Below, in pieces: positions 8,174-16,928 of a stretch of DNA of 64,000 bases. The first letter of the stretch is position 1. Each line of letters starts with the position of its first letter. Where the stretch lies: contig NZ_CP043626.1 in the NCBI RefSeq assembly GCF_008807415.1, positions 6,734,501 to 6,798,500 on the forward strand, written 5' to 3'. The stretch comes from Pseudomonas denitrificans (nom. rej.). Lineage in GTDB: Bacteria; Pseudomonadota; Gammaproteobacteria; Pseudomonadales; Pseudomonadaceae. The position numbers and the translations under genes are program-made. The notes beneath the pieces were generated by a model. It was not told the origin of the DNA and did not search any database. It saw nothing but the letters and a program-made list of their open reading frames with translations.

Positions 8174-9397
8174 ATGTTGCTCATCGCCTTTCTTGGCGGG
8201 GCGCTGACCCTGCTCAGCCCCTGCATCCTTCCCGTACTGCCCTTGTTGCTGCAGCGCGCCGGCGGCCCGGCGTGGTCGCCGTGGGTCACGCTGCTCGGCC
8301 TGGCCAGCGGCTTCGCCGTGCTGGCGAGCCTGGCGACCGTCTCCAGCAACTGGGTGATCGCCGCCAGCGAGTGGGGCCGTTACTTCGCCCTCGCGCTGCT
8401 GTCGGTTTCCGCCGTTGCGCTGCTCTGGCCGCGTTTCAGCGACGCACTGGCCAAGCCCTGGGCGTGGATCGGCGATCGCCTGCAGGGCGAATCCCGCCGC
8501 CTGCCGCCGGCGCTTTCCACCTGGGTGCTGGGCTTCGCCGCCGGCCTGCTGTGGGCGCCCTGCGCCGGGCCGGTGCTGGGGCTGATTCTCTCCGGCGCCA
8601 TGCTGCAAGGCCCGAGCGCGCAGACCAGCCTGCTGCTGTTTGCCTACGGGCTGGGGAGTGCCACGGTGCTGGGCGTCGTGCTCTTCGCCGGTCGCCGGCT
8701 GATGCAGCACCTGCGGCCGCGCATGACCGTCATCGAAGGCCTGCGCCGCGCCACCGGCGTGCTCGCGCTGCTGGCGGTGGTCGGCATCGCCAGCGGCACC
8801 AGCGCGCAACTGGCTTCCGGCCGCTCATCCACGCTGGTGAACAGCCTGGAGCGCAAGGTCATCGACGGCGTGCCCGCGCTCATCAGCCAACTGATGCCCG
8901 GCGACATGGCCCACGGCGCCGAACGCCTGCCCGACCTCGGCCCGGCGCCGGAACTGCAAGGCGCGGTGGAGTGGATCAACAGCCCCGAACTGAACCTGCG
9001 TGAGCTGCGCGGCAAGGTCGTGCTGGTCGACTTCTGGACCTACGACTGCATCAACTGCCAGCACAGCCTGCCGTACGTGAACGCCTGGGCGAAGAAGTAC
9101 GCCGACCAGGGCCTGGTGGTGATCGGCGTGCACACCCCGGAATACCCCTTCGAACGCGTGCCGGCCAACGTCCGCGAGGCGGTCAAGCAGCACGACATCC
9201 ACTACCCCGTGGCGCTGGATAACCAGTACCGCATCTGGAACGCCTTCGCCAACCAGTACTGGCCCGCGCACTACTTCATCGACGCCCAGGGGCGGATTCG
9301 CCACCTGTCGATCGGCGAGGGCGGGTATGAGGAGCAGGAGCAGGTGATTCAGGCGTTGCTGAAGGAGAGGGATAGGGCGAAGGCGGGGGCTGAGTGA
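8174..9397 (+). CDS. DipZ-like fusion: CcdA electron transporter plus thioredoxin domain
   Basis: 407 residues. Residues 1-215 are a CcdA/DsbD-beta membrane domain with the two redox cysteines in LSPCILPVLP and APCAGPVLG. After a membrane segment, residues ~255-400 form a periplasmic TlpA/thioredoxin-like domain with active site CINC (FWTYDCINCQHS). The protein should carry electrons from cytoplasmic thioredoxin to periplasmic disulfides. The ATG at 8174 follows GAGGTG; the longer frame from 8096 lacks a ribosome site. It is 97 bases after the DUF2790 gene and ends at a strong terminator. Confidence 0.9.
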   Translation: MLLIAFLGGALTLLSPCILPVLPLLLQRAGGPAWSPWVTLLGLASGFAVLASLATVSSNWVIAASEWGRYFALALLSVSAVALLWPRFSDALAKPWAWIGDRLQGESRRLPPALSTWVLGFAAGLLWAPCAGPVLGLILSGAMLQGPSAQTSLLLFAYGLGSATVLGVVLFAGRRLMQHLRPRMTVIEGLRRATGVLALLAVVGIASGTSAQLASGRSSTLVNSLERKVIDGVPALISQLMPGDMAHGAERLPDLGPAPELQGAVEWINSPELNLRELRGKVVLVDFWTYDCINCQHSLPYVNAWAKKYADQGLVVIGVHTPEYPFERVPANVREAVKQHDIHYPVALDNQYRIWNAFANQYWPAHYFIDAQGRIRHLSIGEGGYEEQEQVIQALLKERDRAKAGAE

Positions 9398-9400
9398 GCG

Positions 9401-9430
9401 AAGGGGCGGATAGTGCATCCGCCCCTTTCC
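9401..9430 (+). terminator. Terminator after the DipZ-like gene
   Basis: A perfect 11-bp stem (AAGGGGCGGAT / ATCCGCCCCTT) with a 5-base loop lies 3 bases after the stop codon. Confidence 0.75.
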
Positions 9431-9482
9431 ATTCTGTGGCCGACTGATGTCAAAATGAGCTCATCGCTGACAAGGAGGTCGT

Positions 9483-10154
9483 ATGAGGCTGATCGCTGCA
9501 TTGCTCATGGTGTTGCTGACGGGGTGTTCCGCGCATGTGAAAAAGTCTGCCGAGGAACCGCTGGCGCTGTACTCCGACACGCGTGGCGCCATCGTGCTCA
9601 ACATCACGGGCTCCGAGCGGGTGCAGAACAATGCGGAGTGGGGCGTACTGCGCAACATCTGGATGAATGCCATGCAACGCCAGGCTGCGGCGGCGGGCCT
9701 GAAGTACTCGGAGCAGGTGGGTGAAACGCGCCTGACGCAGGCGCCCGCCACTCTGGTCCAGATCAACGTTACGAACTTCCGTTACCTGACCACCGGTGAG
9801 CGGGTGAATCTTGGCGTGATGGTCGGTAATGCCTGGGTCAATTCCGAGGTGCAATACCTTGACGCACAGACCGGCAAGCTCATGGGCTCGCGCAACTACG
9901 ACACGTCGTCCAGTGCTTGGGAAGGCATACTCTCGGCGATGACGGACAAGCAGCTGGAAGCGTTGTCGCAGTCCATCGTTGTGGACGTACGTGGTGCCAG
10001 TGCGCTTGCCCGATCTGAACCTGTCGCGGCGCCATCGTCGAAGGCGGCCGAGCAGGCCTCCATTGAGCAGAGGCTCGCCGAGTTGCAGGAGCGCAATCTG
10101 CCGTACGAGCAGTACCAGCAGGAGTATCGGCGTATTCTGAGCGGTGGCCAGTAG
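9483..10154 (+). CDS. Lipoprotein, DUF4410-like
   Basis: 223 residues. The signal peptide ends in lipobox LLTGC, so Cys15 or so would be lipidated. The central part (residues 35-165) resembles the DUF4410 fold seen in small outer-membrane-associated lipoproteins. The last ~30 residues (SIEQRLAELQERNLPYEQYQ) look like a short C-terminal oligomerisation (SHOCT-like) motif. AAGGAGG lies before the ATG. The gene stands alone between two terminators or gaps. Function unknown. Confidence 0.7.
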   Translation: MRLIAALLMVLLTGCSAHVKKSAEEPLALYSDTRGAIVLNITGSERVQNNAEWGVLRNIWMNAMQRQAAAAGLKYSEQVGETRLTQAPATLVQINVTNFRYLTTGERVNLGVMVGNAWVNSEVQYLDAQTGKLMGSRNYDTSSSAWEGILSAMTDKQLEALSQSIVVDVRGASALARSEPVAAPSSKAAEQASIEQRLAELQERNLPYEQYQQEYRRILSGGQ

Positions 10155-10344
10155 GGACTGTTCAGCACGTCTTCAATTGACTCGCTGCCGATGTGTTTCA
10201 CCGACGGGTGTCGCAGAAGGTTGACGAGTAGAACGCAAGTCCAGGCTGCATGGATATGCCATCAAGGGTGTCTCCGGGGCACGCGTGCGCGGGAAAAGAC
10301 ACGTCTCGGCCATCTGGCTGTTACCGGCCAAGGGAAGGGAGCCC

Positions 10345-10812
10345 ATGCAGTGCCGTCTTTGCAAGCAGATCGCCCTGACGGATGAGTCAGGGCTCTGTGC
10401 CTTTCATTTCGAACTGGAGCTCAGCCAGTCGCCCGCTCGACGTAGCCGAAAGCCGTACATGGCTCGCTTGCCCCTATGGCTTGGGCTGGTCATCGCCGGG
10501 CTGGTACTTTGGCTGGTGCTGTCGATCAAGGCCATGTATCAGCATAACCCTGTTGATCCGACGCCTTTCACTGAAGCCCGCGCGGGTGAGACATGGATCA
10601 TCAAGGGTAATCGCGTTCGCCTGTTCAGTGCCCCTCGGGAGGATTGGAACGGTTCGGCGCATATCGCGATCTATTTGCCATACGGTGCCTTGGCGAAGAT
10701 TGGGGCGACTCGCGACGATGGTTGGACTCAGGTGACGGTCGTCAAGGGTGGCCAGCTTATGGATGGCTGGATTCACGCAGAGAAAGTACAAGCTGCCAAC
10801 AAGGCGAACTGA
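10345..10812 (+). CDS. Hypothetical membrane-anchored SH3-like protein
   Basis: 155 residues. The N-terminus has a possible zinc-binding cluster (CRLC near 3-6, then CAFH). One membrane helix lies at about 42-62. The C-terminal part (WIIKGNRVRLFSAPRE...WTQVTVVKGGQLMDGWIHAEKV) looks like a bacterial SH3 domain. Start 10345 is supported by AAGGGAAGGG just upstream; the longer frame from 10285 is not. I do not recognise a named family. The 190 bases upstream of it hold nothing clear. Confidence 0.6.
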   Translation: MQCRLCKQIALTDESGLCAFHFELELSQSPARRSRKPYMARLPLWLGLVIAGLVLWLVLSIKAMYQHNPVDPTPFTEARAGETWIIKGNRVRLFSAPREDWNGSAHIAIYLPYGALAKIGATRDDGWTQVTVVKGGQLMDGWIHAEKVQAANKAN

Positions 10813-10818
10813 CCCGCC

Positions 10819-12669
10819 TCAGCCGCCCACCACCTGATTGCGCCCCTGCTTCTTCGCCTCATACAACGCCGCATCTGCCCTCGCCACCAGCGCCTCGGCC
10901 GAAGCTTCCTGCCCCGGCACCGCTGCTGCAATGCCGATGCTCACGCTCACCCGCCCCAACGGCGAAAGCTCATGGGGCAGGGAGAGGGTTTCCACCGCTT
11001 GCAGCAGCTTGTTCGCCATGCCACGCACGCCGGCGAGGTCGGTCATCGGCGCGAGGAAGACGAACTCCTCGCCGCCGTAACGCGCCACCAGATCGGTCGA
11101 ACGGTTGACCGTCGTCGCCAGCGCCTGGGCGATCTCGCGCAGGCAGGCGTCGCCGGCCGGGTGGCCGTAGTGATCGTTGTAGCGCTTGAACCAGTCCACA
11201 TCGACCACCGCCAGCGCCAGCAACTCGCCCGAACGGCGCGCATGGCCCCATTCCTGCTCCAGTACCTGGTCGAAACGGCGGCGGTTGGCGATGCCGGTGA
11301 GGGCGTCGGTCAGACTCATGGCTTCCAGCTGGTTGTTCAGCTCGCGCAGCTCATCGGTACGCTCGGCGACGCGCAGTTCCAGTTCATGCTCGGAGGTGCG
11401 CAGGTTATCCACAAGCTGCTGCTGGGCCCGGATCAGCTCCTCCTGCACCCGTGCCTTTTCCCGGCGCATCACGTTGAAGCGGTCGGCGAGGGCGAAAGCC
11501 AGGACGATCATCTCCATCGCCGAGCCCAGTTGCAGGCCGTCCACGGTGAACAGGTTGGTCGGCACGATGCCCATGGCGCGTAGCGAGGTCATCGCCCCGC
11601 CGAGCATCAGCAGCGCGAAGGCGGCGAGGAAGAAGAGCGCACTGCGCTGGCGCTTGAAGGCGCAGACGATGGCCGCCGCCAGCAGCACCACGGCAGTAGC
11701 GAAGTTCAGCAGGATGCCCGCGCGGGACACATAGGGCAGCGCGAACGCGTAGGCGACAAGGCTGAGCAGGTACAGCACGATCATCCCGCGCAGCACCCAG
11801 TCCAGGCGCGGCAGGATGCGTTCGAGCTGCATCATCCGCCGCGCGAACAACAGCAGCGCCGCGAGGGCCAGCGACACGCCGGAGTAATAGACGATGTTCG
11901 AGTTGAGCGGCACGCCGAAGATCGCCCAGTCCGGCGCCAGCCCGTTCTTGATCGCCAGTGCCGAGGCCGTACAGCCGACGAAGACCACGTAGAGCAGGTA
12001 GATCGGGTCGCGCAGGGCGAACAACAGCATCAGGTTGAACAGGATCATCGCCATGGCGATGCCGAAGTACCATGCCTTGCCGGTGTAGTCGTCGCGCTCG
12101 TAGGCGTGGAACGCCTTCACCGGCCACAGCTGCAGCGGCACCAGCAAGCCGATGCTCGACTCCACCCGCAGGTACACCACCTGCTCCGACCGCGCCGGCA
12201 GGTTCAGCGGGAAGACGAAATTGCGGTTCGGGTAGACCTTGCTCGACTGCGGCACATCGCTGCCGGTATTGATGGTTTTGTACGAACCATCCGCCTGCGG
12301 GATATTCGCCTGCACGTGGGACACCCGAGGGTTCTCCACGACCAGAAACCGCTGCAACGGTGCGTCGCTGGAGTTGCTCAACTGCACCTTCAACCAGAAC
12401 GCCGAGCGGGTGAAGCCCATCGCCAGCGCACTGCCCGGCGGCTGGTCGCTCTTGAAACGCGCCTGTTGCTCGGGGGATTGCACGTCCGCCAGCGTCAGGT
12501 TGCCGGTTGGGTCTTCGAGCACGGAGACGTAGGTGGTCAGCGTCAGCGGCTGCGTGGTGACGCTGGCGGCATCGACCACCTGATCGGCCCAGGCAGGCCG
12601 GATCAATAGAAGGAGGAGGGTAAGCAGGAGCCAGGACAGGGATTGCCGGTGCGAGGCGAGGGCGGGCAT
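10819..12669 (-). CDS. 7TMR-DISM diguanylate cyclase (GGDEF)
   Basis: 616 residues. It has a signal-like N-terminus, a periplasmic 7TMR-DISM-extracellular domain (~40-170), seven membrane helices (~190-385), a coiled coil, and a GGDEF domain (~445-610). The active site reads GGEEF at about residue 530, preceded by RSTD at the inhibitory I-site position, so an active, product-inhibited c-di-GMP synthase is expected. The start at 12669 begins the signal sequence. The longer frame runs into the tRNA remnant at 12784 and is an artefact. Confidence 0.9.
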   Translation of the reverse strand: MPALASHRQSLSWLLLTLLLLLIRPAWADQVVDAASVTTQPLTLTTYVSVLEDPTGNLTLADVQSPEQQARFKSDQPPGSALAMGFTRSAFWLKVQLSNSSDAPLQRFLVVENPRVSHVQANIPQADGSYKTINTGSDVPQSSKVYPNRNFVFPLNLPARSEQVVYLRVESSIGLLVPLQLWPVKAFHAYERDDYTGKAWYFGIAMAMILFNLMLLFALRDPIYLLYVVFVGCTASALAIKNGLAPDWAIFGVPLNSNIVYYSGVSLALAALLLFARRMMQLERILPRLDWVLRGMIVLYLLSLVAYAFALPYVSRAGILLNFATAVVLLAAAIVCAFKRQRSALFFLAAFALLMLGGAMTSLRAMGIVPTNLFTVDGLQLGSAMEMIVLAFALADRFNVMRREKARVQEELIRAQQQLVDNLRTSEHELELRVAERTDELRELNNQLEAMSLTDALTGIANRRRFDQVLEQEWGHARRSGELLALAVVDVDWFKRYNDHYGHPAGDACLREIAQALATTVNRSTDLVARYGGEEFVFLAPMTDLAGVRGMANKLLQAVETLSLPHELSPLGRVSVSIGIAAAVPGQEASAEALVARADAALYEAKKQGRNQVVGG

Positions 12670-12737
12670 GCGGCGGGTCCGGGGATGTAGGTGTGCCAGG
12701 GAGTTTACAAGACAGGCTTTGGCGACGCCAAAAACAC

Positions 12738-12772
12738 AAAAGCCCCGGCAACTCACGCTGCCGGGGGCTTTT
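12738..12772 (-). terminator. Terminator, probably the original one of tRNA-Gly(CCC)
   Basis: A strong stem (AAAAGCCCC...GGGGGCTTTT) lies directly beyond the left att site. On the minus strand it ends in TTTTGTGTTTTT. Before prophage integration this would have followed the tRNA-Gly gene, which is now almost 40 kb away. Confidence 0.65.
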
Positions 12773-12777
12773 GCTTG

Positions 12778-12827
12778 GGATTCTGGAGCGGGCGAAGGGA
12801 ATCGAACCCTCGTCATGAGCTTGGGAA
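12778..12827. repeat. Left attachment site: tRNA-Gly 3'-half remnant
   Basis: These 50 bases are identical to 52344-52393. They contain the tRNA-Gly sequence from the anticodon loop to the CCA end (minus strand, 12784-12827), but the 5' half of the tRNA is missing. This is the left copy of the att core made by prophage integration. Confidence 0.92.
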
Positions 12828-12956
12828 TCTGTATAGGGTGAAATATCAGCCTTTACCTGATGGTATCCGGTAGGGCTACAATGCCCGGCACTAGAGGGCT
12901 GCGGCGCCATTCGGGTGTATCGCCTCATATCACTCCGGAGCGCCTTAGTTCGGGAC

Positions 12957-12979
12957 AACTGTCACCGGATACTGTCACC
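12957..12979. promoter_or_regulatory. Putative left arm-type integrase sites
   Basis: AACTGTCACCGG (12957) followed directly by ATACTGTCACC (12969). The same two words recur in reverse order beside the right att at 52290-52314. They sit just ahead of the integrase ATG. Confidence 0.5.
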
Positions 12980-12980
12980 A

Positions 12981-14183
12981 ATGCTCACCGATAAACAAGT
13001 CCGCTCGCTCAAGCCCGAGCCCGGCCGGGACTACGTTAAGTCCGATGGTCGCGGCGCTCGCGGGGAGGGCGTCCTGCTGCTCAAGGTCCGCGAGAACGGT
13101 ACGAAAGAGTTCTACTACCAGTGGCACGTCCAGGGGAAGAAGAAACAGCGCAAGCTCGGCACCTGGCCTGCGCTCGGGCTGGCCGAGGCGCGCGAGAAAG
13201 TGCGTCAGCAGTCGCCGAGCACCGAGGGCGACGGATCACTGGCCGACTTGATCGACTCCTACCTGGGCAAGCTGGACACTGAGGGCGCTGCGTCGGCCGG
13301 CAATGTTCGTTGGGCGATGGGCAAATACGTCACCGGCCCATGGCCCCACCTGGCCAAGCGAGCAGCCTCTGAGATCGAGCCGGGCGATATCCGCGACATC
13401 CTTGCCAAGATGATCGGCGACGGGGTGACCACCTACTGCAACCGCGTGCGCTCAAGTCTGCACGCTGCCTATCAGCACGGCCTGGGGCAAGAGTTCAACC
13501 CGCGCAGCTATGGCAGCACCTCGGTGAGGTTCGGGCTCAAGTACAACCCCGTGGCGAGCATTCCCGTTCAGGAAGACTGGGAGCGCGCCGGCCAGCGCGC
13601 CCTGTCCACTGATGAGCTGGCGACACTCTGGAACCTCCTGCCGGAGCAGCTGAGCCTGGTCACTGCGGAGCTGATCAAGTTCCTGATTGCCTCGGGCGGG
13701 CAGCGGCCGGAGCAGCTACTGGGGTCAGATCGGCGAATGTTCCAGAAGGACCACTACGCCATCCGGAGCCTGAAGGGGGTTGAGGGTGAACGGCAGATCC
13801 ACCTGGTGCCGTTCAACGTCCTCAGCAAGGCGTGCCTTGCGCGACTGGAGCCCATTACCGGCGAGGCTCCGTATCCTTTCATGGGGCGATATGAGAATGA
13901 CTCGATCAACGCGCAGTCGCTGTCCCGCGCGGTGACAAAGCTCTATAAGCGGCATGTGGATAAGTTCGATGGGCCGTTCACGCTGCGAGATCTGCGGCGA
14001 ACCTGCAAGACGCTGATGGGGGTGGCGGGGATCAGCAAGGAGACGCGCGACCGGATCCAGGGCCACGCCTTCAACGACGTCTCGTCGAAGCATTACGACC
14101 GCTACGACTACTTCAAGGAAAAGCGAGAAGGGCTTAGGGCGTGGGCCACCTGGTTGGTCAAGGTGGCCAAGGTGAAGCCCTAA
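12981..14183 (+). CDS. int: Tyrosine integrase, P4-like
   Basis: 400 residues starting MLTDKQVRSLKP, the usual start of P4-type integrases. There is a DUF4102-like N-terminal arm-binding domain (to ~85), a core-binding domain, and the catalytic domain from ~215. Catalytic residues are Arg in GGQRPEQLL, Arg in LRDLRRTCK, His in IQGHAFND and Tyr in KHYDRYDY. The box that usually reads HDLRR is RDLRR here, so the box-II His is replaced. It should recombine the 50-bp tRNA-Gly core. The ATG at 12981 is preferred to 12915. Confidence 0.93.
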   Translation: MLTDKQVRSLKPEPGRDYVKSDGRGARGEGVLLLKVRENGTKEFYYQWHVQGKKKQRKLGTWPALGLAEAREKVRQQSPSTEGDGSLADLIDSYLGKLDTEGAASAGNVRWAMGKYVTGPWPHLAKRAASEIEPGDIRDILAKMIGDGVTTYCNRVRSSLHAAYQHGLGQEFNPRSYGSTSVRFGLKYNPVASIPVQEDWERAGQRALSTDELATLWNLLPEQLSLVTAELIKFLIASGGQRPEQLLGSDRRMFQKDHYAIRSLKGVEGERQIHLVPFNVLSKACLARLEPITGEAPYPFMGRYENDSINAQSLSRAVTKLYKRHVDKFDGPFTLRDLRRTCKTLMGVAGISKETRDRIQGHAFNDVSSKHYDRYDYFKEKREGLRAWATWLVKVAKVKP

Positions 14184-14207
14184 GGCGGCTAGGCCGCCTT
14201 GGGTTTT
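14182..14207 (+). terminator. Terminator after integrase
   Basis: A perfect 8-bp stem (AAGGCGGC / GCCGCCTT) with a 3-base loop is followed by GGGTTTT. It overlaps the integrase stop codon and the end of the convergent AlpA gene. Confidence 0.7.
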
Positions 14208-14401
14208 GCGTAGCTCTCGGGGTCATTCATCCACTGGCTGATCTCCGAGGCCTTCCAGCCAACACGGCCAGGGGAAAGGCGGATCTGTTTCGGGAAGCGT
14301 CCCGCCTTGATTTCGCGCCACATGGTTGCGTGGGATAGGGTGGTGCATTGCAACACCTGCTCCTCGCGCAGATAGCGCTCCAGCTCAACAGCCATTGGCA
14401 T
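14189..14401 (-). CDS. AlpA-family regulator / excisionase-like protein
   Basis: 70 residues with a MerR-like helix-turn-helix of the AlpA type (TTLSHATMWREIKAGRFP, then a Trp-rich wing VGWKASEISQWM). AlpA proteins act as small activators of integrase or as excisionases. It is the last gene of the leftward early operon and converges on integrase. GGGAGG lies 5 bases before the ATG at 14401. Confidence 0.85.
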   Translation of the reverse strand: MPMAVELERYLREEQVLQCTTLSHATMWREIKAGRFPKQIRLSPGRVGWKASEISQWMNDPESYAKPKAA

Positions 14402-14624
14402 CGCCTCCCTGCGCCGGGGAAATCCACTTCTGTGGCTCGCCCAGTAGCTTGGCCGCTGCCAGCTTGCAGCCTCGCACGGAGCGATAGATTCGAGGCAGCT
14501 CATACCAGGTTTTCCCCAGGCGGTCGGGGGTGTTATCCAGGCAGTACAGTTCGTCGCCGGCGTCGCTGATGGTTAGCTCGTGGGAGGTGCCTTTGTTGGC
14601 AATGAGCAGCAGGATGTCAGGCAT
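14385..14624 (-). CDS. Hypothetical phage protein
   Basis: 79 residues, with AGGAGGT at good distance from the ATG at 14624. It overlaps the AlpA gene at its 3' end and the upstream gene at its 5' end, so it belongs to the early leftward operon. No known domain is visible. The sequence is mixed alpha/beta with an Arg/Lys-rich centre (YRSVRGCKLAAAKLLGEP). Confidence 0.65.
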   Translation of the reverse strand: MPDILLLIANKGTSHELTISDAGDELYCLDNTPDRLGKTWYELPRIYRSVRGCKLAAAKLLGEPQKWISPAQGGDANGC

Positions 14625-15051
14625 CACTTACCTCCTGCGCCGACGCTGCGACGTGCTCGATCACTGCCATCGCACAGGCATTGGCAACAACCTGATCAAG
14701 CTCGGCGGAGTCGAGGAGGAACAGGCCGTGCCCATCACCTCCGGCGTCGAAGGCTTCCTGCCTTGCCTGTTCCATAACTGCATGGGATGGCTCAGCCTTG
14801 ATTCGGAGACCGCATTCCGTGCAATCCACTGTGAACATCCCGTCATCGGTGAAGACGTGCTTGCACGGTGCCGTTTCCTGGGCTGCCTGGGCGTCCAGCT
14901 CTTCGACGATCTTGATGGCCTTCGCGGTCCTGCTCCGGGCTAGCTCTGCGCAGGCGCGAGCGTCCCGGATCAGCCCTGAGACTTCCACGCTGCCTGCAAG
15001 GCTGTCGATCTCCGCCAGCAGGCGCCGCAGTTCGTTGAGTCGGGTATTCAT
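14617..15051 (-). CDS. Hypothetical phage protein with a Cys cluster
   Basis: 144 residues. The N-terminal half is helical. The centre holds C-K-H...C-T-E-C (APCKHVF, DCTECGL), which could bind zinc. It overlaps the methyltransferase gene by ATGA at 15048-15051, so it is translationally coupled to it. No family recognised. Confidence 0.65.
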   Translation of the reverse strand: MNTRLNELRRLLAEIDSLAGSVEVSGLIRDARACAELARSRTAKAIKIVEELDAQAAQETAPCKHVFTDDGMFTVDCTECGLRIKAEPSHAVMEQARQEAFDAGGDGHGLFLLDSAELDQVVANACAMAVIEHVAASAQEVSDA

Positions 15052-16928
15052 GCAGCCTCCCGCATGGTTTCTTCAGGGAATAGGGGGTTGGCTTTGAGGA
15101 GGGCGTAGTAGGGCAGCGGCGAGACAGAGTTGCCGCACATCTTCACCTTGGCCTTGTTGCTGAACCGGCGGCCGTCGTGTCCGAAGTCGATCTTGTAGGT
15201 CTTCGGGAAGCCCTGGATCAGGAACAGCTCCAGCGGGGTGAGCATCCGCATGCCGATGTCGACGATCACCTGGGGAGAGCCGTTGATCGTCACTGTCACC
15301 AGGGCGAGGCGGTCTCGGGTCGTGATGGTGGCCGACGGGTCTCGCGGGTCGTAAGTATTGTCGGACCCGTAGTAACCCATCAGGAACGCAGCCACGCGCA
15401 GCGCGCCGGCCTCCTCCTCTGGTGAGAGGGTGCAAGTCATCAGCGCCAGGTCGTCGGCGCCGGCGGTGATCGCTGGGGCGCCCTCGCGCAGATCCCGTCC
15501 TATGCACCCATTGCGCAGCGTGACCAGGCTGGCAGTCACGACGTTCTGCTGGCTGCCCGTGGTGGTCAGTGCGGTGGCTGGCTCCTCCGGGTGCCGACCA
15601 AGCGTGGCGTTGTAGCCCCCGTTGTGCTGGGCCAAGTACGCAACGCCCAGCGCGCGATGGTTCTCGGTGAGGATCGCTCCTGCAGGCTGCTCGCAGCTGG
15701 TCGGCTTGCCGCCATAGGCGGGACCGCCCGCGCCGACCAGTACCGGGGCGACGACGGCGAAATGTCCACCCTTCACCTCGCTGCAGATCGTTCGCCCGGG
15801 TTCGCTGGCCGGCATGTTGCGCTGGTTGCTGGCGTTCGCGTGCTCGGTGATGAAGGGAACGAGCATGGGCTGAGCGACTGCGAAGCCATGGCTTCCCGTG
15901 ATGGTGGCGGATGGCTCTCGCACGCCCTGGCCCCGGAACTCGGCACCGCCATGGTTCACGCTTACGATGAACGGATCCGCGTGCTCAACGACGTACTTCC
16001 TCACCCCTTTGCGGAGCCGGTCCATCGTCTTGTTGACCAGTGGTCGGCGCACGCCAGCGGCCTTGCCGCCTTCCTCGTCGAGGAAAATGGACGGGCACGG
16101 GATGCTCCAGTCGATATGGGTCGCCACCGGCACCCAAGGCAGTTGATCGGGGCCTGGGATCTTGGCGTGGGTCGGCTCCGGCCAGTTCAGCGGAACACCA
16201 TCGCGGCGAGCGATGAAGAACAGGCGTTCCCTGGTGGTCGCGGCGCCGTAGTCCGCCGCCACGAGCTTGTCGTAGTGGTACTGGTAACCCATATCGCGCA
16301 GCAGGTGCAGGAAGCGCGCCCAGGTGCGGCCCTTGCGCTTGGGGTCCGGCACCAGGTACTGCCGCTGGACGGGGACGCGCTCGCCTGGTTCGGCCACGCG
16401 GTGCACCGGCTTGCCGGTGACGGGATGCGGCACCATGTCGAGGGTGACCACCCGCCCGGTTTCCGCGCAGCGCTTGGCGATCAGCGGACCCCACTGCAGG
16501 ATCTGCATCACGTTCTCCATAGTGAGCATGAGCGGCAGCGTCTGGCCCACCCACTTGATCACCATCCACGATAGGGATCGGCTTTCCTTGCTGCGAGGCT
16601 GGCCGCCTCGTGCTTGGCTGTGGTGGGTGCATTCCGGGCTTGCGTGCAGCCTGCCGACGGGGCGCCCGCCAGTCGCTACACGAGGCTCCACGAGGCGGAT
16701 GTCTTCGCGGTAGTGGGTGGTCTGCGGGTGGTTGACGATGTGCATGCTCACGGCGTCGTCGTCGTGGTTCACGGCGATGTCGACGCATTCGCCCGTGGCT
16801 TCCTCCATCGCAGTGGACGCCCCGCCACCGCCGGCGAACAGGTCGATATTGAGGTATTCGCGCAGATCGAGAGGGAGCTGAGCGAGGTAGACGGCCTGGG
16901 CGAGTTCGTGACGGCGGAATGCGGTCAT
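15048..16928 (-). CDS. Large phage C5-cytosine DNA methyltransferase
   Basis: 626 residues, longer than most C5 methyltransferases. Motif I (AdoMet) is DLFAGGGGAS near residue 30. The motif IV loop reads SPECTHHS, keeping the catalytic Cys but not the usual PPCQ. Motif VI ENV is at ~138, and the C-terminal motifs are LFLIQGFP and CGNSVSPL. The middle (~330-540) holds about six spaced repeats of the form P-x-x-T-I-T-x(6-8)-A-L-V. It probably protects phage DNA from host restriction. Target sequence unknown. ATGA overlaps tie it to both neighbours. Confidence 0.85.
   Translation of the reverse strand: MTAFRRHELAQAVYLAQLPLDLREYLNIDLFAGGGGASTAMEEATGECVDIAVNHDDDAVSMHIVNHPQTTHYREDIRLVEPRVATGGRPVGRLHASPECTHHSQARGGQPRSKESRSLSWMVIKWVGQTLPLMLTMENVMQILQWGPLIAKRCAETGRVVTLDMVPHPVTGKPVHRVAEPGERVPVQRQYLVPDPKRKGRTWARFLHLLRDMGYQYHYDKLVAADYGAATTRERLFFIARRDGVPLNWPEPTHAKIPGPDQLPWVPVATHIDWSIPCPSIFLDEEGGKAAGVRRPLVNKTMDRLRKGVRKYVVEHADPFIVSVNHGGAEFRGQGVREPSATITGSHGFAVAQPMLVPFITEHANASNQRNMPASEPGRTICSEVKGGHFAVVAPVLVGAGGPAYGGKPTSCEQPAGAILTENHRALGVAYLAQHNGGYNATLGRHPEEPATALTTTGSQQNVVTASLVTLRNGCIGRDLREGAPAITAGADDLALMTCTLSPEEEAGALRVAAFLMGYYGSDNTYDPRDPSATITTRDRLALVTVTINGSPQVIVDIGMRMLTPLELFLIQGFPKTYKIDFGHDGRRFSNKAKVKMCGNSVSPLPYYALLKANPLFPEETMREAA

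Noticed and set aside
12670..12816. Upstream extension of the diguanylate cyclase
   Set aside because: The added residues are a translation of the tRNA-Gly remnant and terminator; the signal-like start at 12669 is better.
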